Numbered from the stretch's first letter, positions 7,464 to 15,361 are shown. The stretch is 44,343 nt of DNA from Variovorax paradoxus (GCF_018614875.1 NZ_JAGGNW010000016.1:1-44343); one strand, 5' to 3'. Notes: generated by a model from the sequence alone, not told the origin. Made by a program: numbers and translations.

Positions 7464-8394
7464 GTGCGTTGATTTCCTGTTGGACAAAGCCCTTGGGCAG
7501 GCCGGCCTCGGGCGTCATGCCATAGACCGGTTCGCCGGGCAGGCCGGCCATGAGCGGCGCGCGCGCCGCGATGAGTTTCTGGATGTCGATGCCGGTGCGC
7601 ACGCCCATGGCCTCGAACATGAAGACGAGGTCTTCGGTGACCGCATTGCCCGAAGCACCCGGCGCATAGGGGCAGCCGCCGAGGCCACCGAGCGAGGCGT
7701 CGAAGGTGCGCACGCCCTCGTCCCATGCCGCAAGGCAGTTGGCGATGCCGAGGCCGCGTGTGTTGTGCATGTGGGCAGCGCCAGCGTGCGTGCCGAGTTC
7801 GGCGCGCAGGCGCCTGAAGAGCCGGCGCACCTGCGCCGGGTTGGCGTAGCCCACGGTGTCGGAAAGGCCCGCCTCGTCGGCGCCGGCTTCGATGCATTGC
7901 GCGGCCAGGCGGATCACGTCGTCCTCCGGCACCAGCCCCTGCAGCGTGCAGCCGAAGGCGGTGGAGATGCCGGCTTCGAGCTTCACCTGCGGCGCGATGG
8001 CGCGGCGCAGATCGGAGATGGCGCGCACCTCCTCCACCATCTCCGTTGGTGTCTTGCGCACGTTGGCGAGCGAATGCGCCACGCTGGCCGACACCGGCAT
8101 CGTGAGCTTGTGCACGCCCGCTTCGAGCGCGGCCTGCGCGCCTTTGCGGTTGGGCACCAGTGCCATCACCACGAGGCCGGGCAGCGTGAGGGCGTGGCGC
8201 ACCACCTCGGCGGCATCGGCCATCTGCGGCAACAGCTTCGCTGGCACGAAGGACGCCACCTCGATCTCACGGATGCCGGCGGCATGGAGCGCGTCGATCC
8301 AGCGCAGCTTGGCGGCCGTGGGCATGGTGGCCTTGACCGATTGCAGGCCGTCGCGCGGGCCGACCTCGCTGATGAGAACGTCGGGGGATGTCAT
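7456..8394 (-). CDS. Hydroxymethylglutaryl-CoA lyase-like enzyme
   Basis: A 312-residue DRE-TIM metallolyase. The family signature GPRDGLQ is at residues 12-18, with Arg14 and Asp15 at the positions of the catalytic Arg and metal ligand of human HMG-CoA lyase. His208 and His210 match the metal-binding HxH, Cys241 lies in GLGGCPYAPGASGN, and Asn250 is conserved. The usual HFHDTYG is replaced by HMHNTRG, so the substrate could be a related acyl-CoA such as citramalyl-CoA rather than HMG-CoA. An excellent AAGGAGA ribosome-binding site (about 8403-8409) precedes the ATG at 8394. It heads a coupled minus-strand pair with the CoA-transferase and is divergent from the IclR gene. Confidence 0.9.
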   Translation of the reverse strand: MTSPDVLISEVGPRDGLQSVKATMPTAAKLRWIDALHAAGIREIEVASFVPAKLLPQMADAAEVVRHALTLPGLVVMALVPNRKGAQAALEAGVHKLTMPVSASVAHSLANVRKTPTEMVEEVRAISDLRRAIAPQVKLEAGISTAFGCTLQGLVPEDDVIRLAAQCIEAGADEAGLSDTVGYANPAQVRRLFRRLRAELGTHAGAAHMHNTRGLGIANCLAAWDEGVRTFDASLGGLGGCPYAPGASGNAVTEDLVFMFEAMGVRTGIDIQKLIAARAPLMAGLPGEPVYGMTPEAGLPKGFVQQEINAHV

Positions 8395-8421
8395 CGGATC
8401 TGTCTCCTTGGATGGAATCGC

Positions 8422-8450
8422 TTGACTGTTCTGTCTTGCAGAACTATATT
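8422..8450 (+). promoter_or_regulatory. Sigma-70 promoter of the IclR gene
   Basis: TTGACT (8422-8427) and TATATT (8445-8450) are separated by exactly 17 bases, a near-consensus housekeeping promoter reading toward the IclR gene. The predicted transcription start near 8457 gives a leader of about 54 bases. The opposite strand has TATAGT (8448 to 8443), a possible -10 for the lyase operon, but with a poor -35. Confidence 0.7.
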
Positions 8451-8463
8451 CCGTTAAACAGAA
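8429..8463. promoter_or_regulatory. Two tandem IclR-type operators
   Basis: Two 15-base dyads of form TTCYG-N5-CAGAA lie at 8429-8443 and 8449-8463, with centres 20 bases apart, about two helical turns. They overlap the spacer and -10 of the IclR promoter and the possible promoter of the divergent lyase operon. Palindromes of this kind between an IclR gene and its target fit autoregulation plus control of the lyase/CoA-transferase genes. Confidence 0.6.
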
Positions 8464-8510
8464 TTAAACCGTCGATCCATCCACCTGTCAAGCCGAGCCC
8501 GTCCCTTCCC

Positions 8511-9251
8511 ATGCCCCGCAAAGCCCAGACCGAATCCGTGTCCGACCTCAACGCAGCCCCCGGCGGCGCCGCCGCGGTCGACCGCGCGCTGAGCCTGCTC
8601 TCGGCCTTCCGGCCGGGCGACGAGGCGCTGTCCCTCGCGCAGTTCGCCGAGCGCACGCAGCTCTACAAGAGCACGGTGCTGCGGCTGCTGGCGTCACTCG
8701 AACATGCGCGGCTGATCCGCCGGCAGGACGACGGGCGCTATGCGCTGGGCATGGAGATCGCGCGGCTGCACGGCCTCTATGCGGCGTCGCTGTCGCTCGA
8801 CCGCGTGGTGCTGCCGGTGCTGCGCGCGCTGGCCGCGGCCACGGGCGAAAGCGCGGCGTACCACGTGCGGCAGGACCAGGGCGACAGCTGGGTGCGGCTG
8901 TGCCAGTTCCGCATCGATTCGTCGCATGTGGTGCGCGACCACGTGCGCGCGGGCGACCTGCTGCCCAACGACCGGGGCGCCGGCGCGCGCGTGCTGATCG
9001 CCTTCGGCCCCGAAGCCGAGCGGCCGCGCGGCACAAAGGAGCGCAAGCTGTACGACGCGATCCGCGCCCAGGGCTATTGCGCGCTGGTGGGCGACCGCAC
9101 AGCCGAGCTGGCCGGCATCTCGGCGCCGGTGTTCCATGCCGATGGCAGCCTGGCCGCGGCGGTCACGCTGACGATGCCGGCACACCGCTACGACGCGCGC
9201 CACATCGAGCCAGTGCGCGCGGCGGCCCGCGAGCTCAGCGGCATGATCTGA
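8511..9251 (+). CDS. IclR-family transcriptional regulator
   Basis: A 246-residue regulator with an N-terminal winged helix-turn-helix at about residues 22-80 (LAQFAERTQLYKSTVLRLL is the recognition part). A GAF-like IclR effector domain covers about 95-245. The ATG at 8511 is chosen because it follows the predicted transcription start and gives the usual family length; the longer open frame overlaps the divergent lyase gene. No strong ribosome-binding site is visible before it. Position and operators point to control of the divergent lyase and CoA-transferase genes, with their substrate or product as a likely effector (inference). Confidence 0.9.
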   Translation: MPRKAQTESVSDLNAAPGGAAAVDRALSLLSAFRPGDEALSLAQFAERTQLYKSTVLRLLASLEHARLIRRQDDGRYALGMEIARLHGLYAASLSLDRVVLPVLRALAAATGESAAYHVRQDQGDSWVRLCQFRIDSSHVVRDHVRAGDLLPNDRGAGARVLIAFGPEAERPRGTKERKLYDAIRAQGYCALVGDRTAELAGISAPVFHADGSLAAAVTLTMPAHRYDARHIEPVRAAARELSGMI

Positions 9252-9361
9252 CGACAACGAAGGAAGAACGCGGCCGCGCTGCGATTACGTTCATTTTTGT
9301 CACTGATAAATCCCGATCTTGGTTATTACTTACCGGCAAAGTATCGAATAAAGTTCAAGCC

Positions 9362-10039
9362 ATGGAACAACCCGAGGCGGTTCTCTTCGATGCATACGGC
9401 ACCCTGTTCGACGTCTACAGCGTCGGGCAGACGGCCGAGCGGCTGTTCGCCGGCCAGGGACAGGCGCTGGCCGCGGGCTGGCGCGACAAGCAGATCGAAT
9501 ACACCCGCCTCGTCACCACCAGCAACCACGGCGCGCACTACCAACCCTTCGGCGAACTCACGCGCGCCGCGCTGCGCTACACCTGCAAGCGGCTGGGCCT
9601 CGACCTGACGGCAGCCGCCGAGCAGCAGCTGATGGACCAGTACCGCACGCTCACGGCTTTCCCCGAATGCCGCGAAGTGCTCCAGACCCTCAAGGCACGC
9701 GGCGCGATCACCGGCATCCTCTCGAACGGCGACCCCGCCATGCTCGACGCCGCCGTGCGCAGCGCCGGGCTCGATGGCCTGCTCGACCACGTGCTGAGCG
9801 TCGACGGCATCCGCAAGTACAAGACGCATCCCGATGCCTACCAGCTCGGCGTCGCGGCCACCGGTTTGCCGGCTTCGCGCATCGCGTTCGTCAGCTGCAA
9901 CGGCTGGGACGCACTCGGCGCCACCTGGTATGGATTCCGCACGCTCTGGGTCAACCGCTACCAACTCCCCTTCGAAGAACTCGGCACGCAGCCCGAACGC
10001 ATCGGCAGCAGCCTGCGCGACGTGCTCGGGTTCTTCTGA
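9362..10039 (+). CDS. L-2-haloacid dehalogenase (HAD type II)
   Basis: A 225-residue HAD-superfamily hydrolase. Type II haloacid dehalogenases replace a C2 halogen with hydroxyl, for example chloroacetate to glycolate. The whole active-site set known from L-DEX is present by my alignment: nucleophile Asp10 in FDAYGTLFD, Thr14, Arg41, Ser121 and Asn122 in ILSNGD, Lys154, Tyr160, and Ser178, Asn180 and Asp183 in SCNGWDALG. The start at 9362 places Asp10 at the usual position. It is preceded by an unusually AT-rich 110-base gap and followed 55 bases later by malate synthase G on the same strand. Glycolate from dehalogenation could be oxidised to glyoxylate and enter via that enzyme. The true substrate could still be another haloacid. 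Confidence 0.9.
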   Translation: MEQPEAVLFDAYGTLFDVYSVGQTAERLFAGQGQALAAGWRDKQIEYTRLVTTSNHGAHYQPFGELTRAALRYTCKRLGLDLTAAAEQQLMDQYRTLTAFPECREVLQTLKARGAITGILSNGDPAMLDAAVRSAGLDGLLDHVLSVDGIRKYKTHPDAYQLGVAATGLPASRIAFVSCNGWDALGATWYGFRTLWVNRYQLPFEELGTQPERIGSSLRDVLGFF

Positions 10040-10094
10040 CAGACACCGCCCTTCATCCCGTTCAACATTGCACCGTTCTCAAGGAGAGAAAAAC

Positions 10095-12269
10095 ATGACC
10101 GCCCGCACCACCGCCCACGGACTCCAGGTTGCGACCGAGCTCCATCGCTTCATCGAGGACAAGGTCCTGCCCGCCAGCGGCGTGGCCAGCGAGGTTTTCT
10201 GGAAGGGCTTCGACGCCATCGTCCACGACCTCGCGCCGAAGAACATCGCGCTGCTCGCCGAGCGCGACCGACTGCAAACCGAGCTCGACGCCTGGCACAA
10301 GAAGAACCCCGGCCCCATCACCGATATGCCGGCCTACCGCGCCTTCCTCGAGGAAATCGGCTACCTGCTGCCGCAGCCCAAGGGCGCGAAGGCCACCACC
10401 GCGAACGTAGACGCTGAACTCGCGCTGCAGGCCGGCCCGCAGCTGGTGGTGCCGATCCTGAACGCACGCTATGCGCTCAACGCCGCCAACGCGCGCTGGG
10501 GTTCGCTGTACGACGCGCTCTACGGCACCGACGCCATTCCCGAAACCGATGGTGCCGAAAAGGGCAAGGGCTACAACCCCGTGCGCGGTGCCAAGGTCAT
10601 CGCGTTCGCGCGCAACGTCCTCGACCAGGCCGCGCCGCTCGAAAATGGTTCGCACAAGATGGCGACCGGCTACAGCGTGAAGGACGGCAAGCTCGTGGTG
10701 GCGCTGCAAAGCAGCAGCACCGGCCTCGCCGACCCCGCGCAGTTCGTCGGCTACCAGGGCGATGCGGCTGCGCCGTCGTCCGTGCTGCTCAAGCACAACG
10801 GCATCCACCTCGACATCCGCATCGACCGCAGCACGCCCATCGGCAAGGGCGACGCAGCCGGCGTGAGCGACGTGGTGCTCGAAGCCGCGCTCTCGACCAT
10901 CCTGGACCTCGAAGACTCGGTGGCCGTGGTCGATGCGGTCGACAAGGTGGTCGCCTATTCGAACTGGCTCGGCATCGTGCAGGGCACGCTGACGGAAGAA
11001 GTGGCCAAGGGCGGCAAGACCTTCACGCGCGGCCTCAACCCCGACCGCGAGTACACCGGCGCCGACGGCCAGAGCGTGAAGCTGCACGGCCGTTCGCTGA
11101 TGTTCCTGCGCAATGTCGGCCACCTGATGACCAATCCGGCCATCCTTTACGCAGGCGGCAAGGAAATCCCCGAAGGCATCCTCGATGCAGTGGTCACGAC
11201 CACCATCGCGATGATCGACCTGAAGCGCAAGGGCAACTCGCGCACCGGCAGCATCTACATCGTCAAGCCCAAGATGCACGGCCCGGCCGAAGTGGCGTTC
11301 GCGAGCGAGCTGTTCGGCCGCGTCGAGCAGTTGCTCGGCCTGCCCGCCAACACCGTGAAGCTCGGCATCATGGACGAGGAGCGCCGCACCAGCGTCAACC
11401 TCAAGGCCTGCATCGCCGAGGCCGCCGCGCGCGTGGCCTTCATCAACACCGGTTTCCTCGACCGCACCGGCGACGAGATGCACTCCGCCATGCAGGGCGG
11501 CCCGATGATCCGCAAGGGCGACATGAAGGCCAGCGCCTGGATCGGCGCCTACGAAAAGAACAACGTGCTGGTCGGCCTCTCGTGCGGCCTGCGCGGCAAG
11601 GCGCAGATCGGCAAGGGCATGTGGGCCATGCCCGACCTGATGGCCGCCATGCTCGAACAGAAGATCGCGCACCCCAAGGCCGGCGCCAACACCGCCTGGG
11701 TGCCCTCGCCCACCGCCGCCACGCTGCATGCGCTGCACTACCACCAGGTCAGCGTGACCGCGGTGCAGCAGGAACTGGAAAAGATCGACGCCGACGGCGA
11801 GCGCGACAACATCCTGAATGCGCTGCTGCAGGTGCCCATCGCGCCCGAAGCCAAGTGGACGGCCGAAGAGCGCCAGCAGGAAATCGACAACAACGTGCAG
11901 GGCATCCTCGGCTACGTGGTGCGCTGGATCGACCAGGGCGTGGGCTGCTCCAAGGTGCCCGACATCCACAACATCGGCCTGATGGAAGACCGCGCCACGC
12001 TGCGCATCTCCAGCCAGCACATCGCCAACTGGCTGCTGCACGGCGTGGTGACCAAGGCGCAGGTCGACGAGACCTTCCAGCGCATGGCCAAGGTGGTCGA
12101 CGAGCAGAACGCCAGCGACCCGGTGTACCAGCCGATGGCCGGCCACTTCGACACCGCGGCCGCGTACAAGGCGGCGCAGGAGCTGGTGTTCAAGGGCATC
12201 GAGCAGCCGAGCGGTTATACCGAGCCGCTGCTGCATGCGTGGCGGTTGAAGGTGAAGGGCGGGGCCTGA
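10095..12269 (+). CDS. glcB: Malate synthase G
   Basis: This 724-residue enzyme condenses glyoxylate with acetyl-CoA to malate and is the size of E. coli GlcB (723). Catalytic Arg339 in MFLRNVGHLM and catalytic base Asp632 in GLMEDRATLR align one residue off from E. coli Arg338 and Asp631. Conserved blocks include GIMDEERRTS, NTGFLDRTGDEMH and KAQIGKGMWAMPD. The ATG at 10095 has AAGGAGAG at 10081-10088; a much longer upstream frame overlaps the dehalogenase and was rejected. Its terminator follows within 35 bases. The dehalogenase upstream is probably functionally linked through glycolate and glyoxylate. Confidence 0.97.
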   Translation: MTARTTAHGLQVATELHRFIEDKVLPASGVASEVFWKGFDAIVHDLAPKNIALLAERDRLQTELDAWHKKNPGPITDMPAYRAFLEEIGYLLPQPKGAKATTANVDAELALQAGPQLVVPILNARYALNAANARWGSLYDALYGTDAIPETDGAEKGKGYNPVRGAKVIAFARNVLDQAAPLENGSHKMATGYSVKDGKLVVALQSSSTGLADPAQFVGYQGDAAAPSSVLLKHNGIHLDIRIDRSTPIGKGDAAGVSDVVLEAALSTILDLEDSVAVVDAVDKVVAYSNWLGIVQGTLTEEVAKGGKTFTRGLNPDREYTGADGQSVKLHGRSLMFLRNVGHLMTNPAILYAGGKEIPEGILDAVVTTTIAMIDLKRKGNSRTGSIYIVKPKMHGPAEVAFASELFGRVEQLLGLPANTVKLGIMDEERRTSVNLKACIAEAAARVAFINTGFLDRTGDEMHSAMQGGPMIRKGDMKASAWIGAYEKNNVLVGLSCGLRGKAQIGKGMWAMPDLMAAMLEQKIAHPKAGANTAWVPSPTAATLHALHYHQVSVTAVQQELEKIDADGERDNILNALLQVPIAPEAKWTAEERQQEIDNNVQGILGYVVRWIDQGVGCSKVPDIHNIGLMEDRATLRISSQHIANWLLHGVVTKAQVDETFQRMAKVVDEQNASDPVYQPMAGHFDTAAAYKAAQELVFKGIEQPSGYTEPLLHAWRLKVKGGA

Positions 12270-12303
12270 TCCCCAGTCGGGGCAAGGCCGCCAAATGAAA
12301 CGA

Positions 12304-12328
12304 ACGGCACCTTCGGGTGCCGTTTTTT
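12304..12328 (+). terminator. Rho-independent terminator of glcB
   Basis: A perfect 8-base stem (12304-12311 with 12316-12323) closed by a TTCG tetraloop and followed by a T-run. The T-run touches the last codon of the DUF1016 remnant on the opposite strand. Confidence 0.92.
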
Positions 12329-12593
12329 CATGCGCGCGGCTTGGTCTTCCTGGCGGCCGCCTTGAGCGGCGCTGCCATGGACAGTTGCCGGAATTCGCGA
12401 CGCAACTCTCGCTCGAGCTCCTGCTCGGTGGGCAGATGCAGTTGGTAGCGGCTGGTGAAGATATTGCGCTCCTGCTGCTCGCCCAATGTGTACTCGCGCT
12501 GGCGGCCTCGCCACACGCAGGAGTTGGCGGTAGTGACTCCACGAAAGGGATGGATGCAGCACTCCAGGGCGCCAGTTTGTGCCGTCGTCGGAT

Positions 12594-12614
12594 TTCCGAG
12601 ACGGCGTCTCGGAA
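12594..12614. repeat. Palindromic repeat copy A inside the DUF1016 remnant
   Basis: TTCCGAGAC, GGC, GTCTCGGAA: a perfect 9-base-arm palindrome. Its extended 22-base form starting at 12591 reappears in reverse orientation as copy B. On the minus strand it encodes a Ser-Ser-Glu-Thr-Pro-Ser-Arg-like stretch in the DUF1016 frame. Confidence 0.75.
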
Positions 12615-12647
12615 CTGGCCACAAAGGGCAACGCCAGCGGCACGGTC

Positions 12648-12674
12648 GATTCCCGAGACGCCGTCTCGGAAATC
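12648..12674. repeat. Palindromic repeat copy B inside the DUF1016 remnant
   Basis: Arms of 12 bases (12648-12659 and 12663-12674) pair with one mismatch around GCC. Its reverse complement is identical to copy A over 22 bases. On the minus strand it encodes Ile-Ser-Glu-Thr-Ala-Ser-Arg. Confidence 0.75.
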
Positions 12675-13008
12675 AGTTGCGGATAGTCCAGATAGAACTG
12701 CCTGAAGGCTTCGAGGTTGTCGACGGAATAACCCCGACCGAATTCGGCACTCAGGCGCGCCGACAAATCGGCGAGCAGCTTGGCACCGTAGCTCGCCCGG
12801 CGCTGCCCTCGCTGTTCTTCCTCGACGATCTCGCGCCCGATCAACCAGTTGGCTGCGACCTGCGTGGTGTTGACCGTACGGACGGAATTATCAAGGTAGC
12901 CGTTGATCGCAGGTCGAATCTGGGCAAAGCGTCGCCGCCACGACCCAACACAGGATGATCGACTGGCATCATGGCCGCTCCATCCTTCCTGGCCTCTCGC
13001 TTCCCTCA

Positions 13009-14328
13009 ATGAATCCGAACGCGGCCCCCAACCCCGCGGAGCGCACCGGCAATCCCGGCCCAAGCTCACGCCTTCCCCGTTTTTCGCGCTGGTCCTCTTC
13101 GGCAGCCGCCATGCTCATGGCACTGGCCTCGGCCTTCGCGCTGAGCCAGGCCTTCCGCACCGTCGGTGCCATGATGGCCACGCCGCTAAGCGGCCACTTC
13201 GGCCTGACACCCCAGCAACTCGGAACCTGGGCCGGCACCTTCCACTTCACCTTCGGCATCATGCAGCTCGCGATGGGCGTGTCGATCGACATGTTCGGCG
13301 TGCGCCGCACGGTGCTGACTGCGTTTCCGCTGGCCGTCGCGGGCGCCGCGTTGTGCGCGGCGGCGACCAGCTTCGGCGCCCTGCTGCTGGGGCAGGCGCT
13401 GATCGGCGTCGGCTGCGCGCCGGCCTTCCTTGCGTGCACCGTGTTCATCGCGCGGCATTTCGATGCCTCGCGCTTCACTGCGATGTCCGGACTGGTGATG
13501 AGCATGGCCGGCCTGGGCATCCTGTTCACGGGCACGCCGCTGGCGCTGTTGATCGAGGCCGCGTCTTGGCGCGCCGGCTATGCGGTGCTGGCGGCGTTCG
13601 CGGTGCTCTCGTGGCTCGTCATTTTCTGGCGCGTGCGCGAACCTGCGCGCGCCGCGGACCTTGCGAACGCGCAAGCCGCACCGGCCGAACGCCAGTCGCT
13701 GCGCAAGGCCGTGCGCGAACTGCTGCCGCTGTTCGCCATGCCGCACACCTTGGGGCTGCTGTGCTTCGCCTGCGTGTCGTATGCGGCCTTCATCACGCTG
13801 CGCGGCCTGTGGCTCGGGCCGGTGCTGCATGAGCGCCACGGCCTGTCGCTGATCGCCAGCGGCAACGTGGCGCTGGTGATGACCGTCGCCGGCATGATCA
13901 GCCCCGCGCTGTTCGGCCGCATGGACCCGGGCGGTGCGCGGCGAGCGCGCTGGATGATGGGCTGCGCGTGCGCCGGCGCGCTGATGTTTGCCGCGATGGC
14001 GCTGACGCATTCGCGCACAGTCGACATCGGCCTGCCGATCGTCTATGGCCTGCTCTCGGGCTACAGCGTGCTGCAGTACGCGTACACCAGGAACGCCTAC
14101 CCGGCCGCGATGACCGGGCGGGCCATGGCGCTGCTCAACATGGCGATGTTCCTTGGCGTCTCGCTGATGCAGTGGACGACCGGCGTTGCCGCATCGTGGG
14201 GCGTCGCCCATGGCATCGAGCCATTCCGCGCGGTGTTCCTCACCGTCGCGGGCATGCTGGCCGCGGGGACCTTCGCCTTCCTGGTACTGCCACGATCGAC
14301 GGGGGCCGCTGCGCGCCCGCACGGATAG
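13009..14328 (+). CDS. MFS transporter
   Basis: A 439-residue major facilitator with about twelve transmembrane segments. The first is around AAAMLMALASAFALSQAFRT, with an MFS loop motif near GVSIDMFGVRRTVL between helices 2 and 3. Two six-helix halves are split by a hydrophilic loop at about residues 220-240. The ATG at 13009 gives a short polar N-terminus. No good ribosome-binding site is seen, and the other in-frame upstream start overlaps the DUF1016 remnant. Substrate is not deducible. It is convergent with the LysR gene that ends 18 bases downstream, so the two share a short 3' border without a clear terminator. Confidence 0.88.
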   Translation: MNPNAAPNPAERTGNPGPSSRLPRFSRWSSSAAAMLMALASAFALSQAFRTVGAMMATPLSGHFGLTPQQLGTWAGTFHFTFGIMQLAMGVSIDMFGVRRTVLTAFPLAVAGAALCAAATSFGALLLGQALIGVGCAPAFLACTVFIARHFDASRFTAMSGLVMSMAGLGILFTGTPLALLIEAASWRAGYAVLAAFAVLSWLVIFWRVREPARAADLANAQAAPAERQSLRKAVRELLPLFAMPHTLGLLCFACVSYAAFITLRGLWLGPVLHERHGLSLIASGNVALVMTVAGMISPALFGRMDPGGARRARWMMGCACAGALMFAAMALTHSRTVDIGLPIVYGLLSGYSVLQYAYTRNAYPAAMTGRAMALLNMAMFLGVSLMQWTTGVAASWGVAHGIEPFRAVFLTVAGMLAAGTFAFLVLPRSTGAAARPHG

Positions 14329-14346
14329 CGCGCCGCCGCCTTTTCC

Positions 14347-15279
14347 TCAGCTCCGCTGCGCCGCTTCCGCTTCGTCGCGCAGCCACTGCGCGAAGTCCTG
14401 CGCATCGCGGTTGCCCGCGGCGCGCCGCGAGGTCTCGATGAAGTAGCCGCGATGCGAGGCCACGCCCTCGCCGAGCGGTGCCACGAGCCGGCCATCGCGC
14501 ACCAGCTCGCGCAGCAATGGCAGCCGGCCGATCACCACGCCCTGCCCTGCCACCGCGGCGGCCACCGCATCGGCGTACTGGGTGAAGCGCAGCGTGCTCT
14601 TCATGCGCACGTCATCGAGCCCCATCACCTTGAGCCAGGGTTCCCAATCGGCGGGGGCCTCGCTGTGGTCCGGGTATTCGACGGTGAGCAAGGTGAGCTG
14701 CGAGAAATCCGACACCGCGCGCAGCGCGGCGGCGAGTTGCGGCGAGCACAGCGGGATCACCGATTCCTCGAACAGCGCCGGGCCGACGCCGCGGCCGATC
14801 GGCGCAAAGCGCACCGCCAGGTCGAGGCGGCTGCTCTCCAGGTCCAGCACGTCGAGCGTGGCCGACACGCGCACGTCGACCTGCGGATGCGTGCTGGTGA
14901 AGCGCGCCAGCTTCGGAATGAGCCAGAGCGAGGCGAAACCGGGCGTGGTGGTGATCGCCACCTGCCGCGGCGCGGAACTGGCGCGCACTCGCGCGGTGGC
15001 GTCGCGCAGGCGCTCCAGGCTGTCGGTCACGGCCCTTTGCATCACGCCGCCGGCCTCGGTGAGCGCCAGCGCGCGGTGGCGGCGCTCGAACAGCAGCACG
15101 CCCAGGCTGGCTTCGAGCTGCTGGATCTGCCGGCTCACGGCCGACTGCGTGAGGTGCAGTTCGCCGGCCGCCAAGGTGAAGCTCAGCCGGCGGGCCGCGG
15201 CGTCGAAACTGCGCAGCAGCTCGAGCGGCGGCAGCTCGCCGTTCGTGGCGCCAAGGGCTTTCGCATTCTCTGGATGCAT
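14347..15279 (-). CDS. LysR-family regulator, GcvA-like
   Basis: A 310-residue LTTR. The N-terminal block PPLELLRSFDAAARRLSFTLAA and the helix LHLTQSAVSRQIQQLEASLG (about residues 17-60) are typical of the GcvA-like branch. The effector-binding domain starts near 106 (RQVAITTTPGFASLWLIPKL). It is divergent from the DUF2917 gene with about 80 bases between starts. That gap holds a T-N11-A dyad at 15331-15347, the usual arrangement for an LTTR and its target. The ATG at 15279 precedes a short polar extension normal for this group. Confidence 0.92.
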   Translation of the reverse strand: MHPENAKALGATNGELPPLELLRSFDAAARRLSFTLAAGELHLTQSAVSRQIQQLEASLGVLLFERRHRALALTEAGGVMQRAVTDSLERLRDATARVRASSAPRQVAITTTPGFASLWLIPKLARFTSTHPQVDVRVSATLDVLDLESSRLDLAVRFAPIGRGVGPALFEESVIPLCSPQLAAALRAVSDFSQLTLLTVEYPDHSEAPADWEPWLKVMGLDDVRMKSTLRFTQYADAVAAAVAGQGVVIGRLPLLRELVRDGRLVAPLGEGVASHRGYFIETSRRAAGNRDAQDFAQWLRDEAEAAQRS

Positions 15280-15330
15280 GCAACGAGTTCCGAATGACCG
15301 CGTGTAAGAGGGAGATCAACTCACTATATT

Positions 15331-15347
15331 CATTCGTATCACGAATG
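15331..15347. promoter_or_regulatory. LysR-type operator before the DUF2917 gene
   Basis: CATTCGT (15331-15337), ATC, ACGAATG (15341-15347) is a perfect 7-base dyad containing a T-N11-A box. It lies directly after a TATATT (15325-15330) that could be the -10 of the DUF2917 promoter. A further CGAATG half-site is at 15291-15296. Confidence 0.55.
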
Positions 15348-15361
15348 CAATGGAGCTTGCC

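Larger units (their letters stand above)
12328..12972 (-). pseudogene. Decayed DUF1016 (YhcG-type PDDEXK nuclease) gene
   Basis: Pieces of a DUF1016 protein lie in three reading frames. A start MMPVDHPVLG at 12972 follows a GGAAGG ribosome-binding site. The N-terminal DUF1016 domain, with RPAINGYLDNSVRTVNTTQV and YSVDNLEAFRQFYLDYP, lies in a second frame from about 12930 to 12515. The C-terminal tail, with YTLGEQQERNIF and RYQLHLPTEQELERELRRE, lies in a third frame ending at 12328. The nuclease core that should follow SWSHYRQLLRV is missing, roughly 150 codons, with the deletion join near 12497-12515. A small frameshift near 12935 separates the start from the body. Intact relatives are about 340-370 residues. 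YhcG-type proteins are often found near defence or restriction genes; none are here. Two in-frame palindromic repeats sit in its linker. Confidence 0.8.

Noticed and set aside
9319..9347. TTGGTT and TATCGA, 17 bases apart, as a promoter of the dehalogenase gene.
   Set aside because: Weak match, and the implied transcription start falls only about 8 bases before the ATG, leaving no room for a ribosome-binding site.
10062..12542. A long minus-strand open frame opposite glcB.
   Set aside because: The plus strand encodes a complete malate synthase with catalytic residues; the antisense translation is rich in His, Gly, Ala, Val and Arg without motifs.
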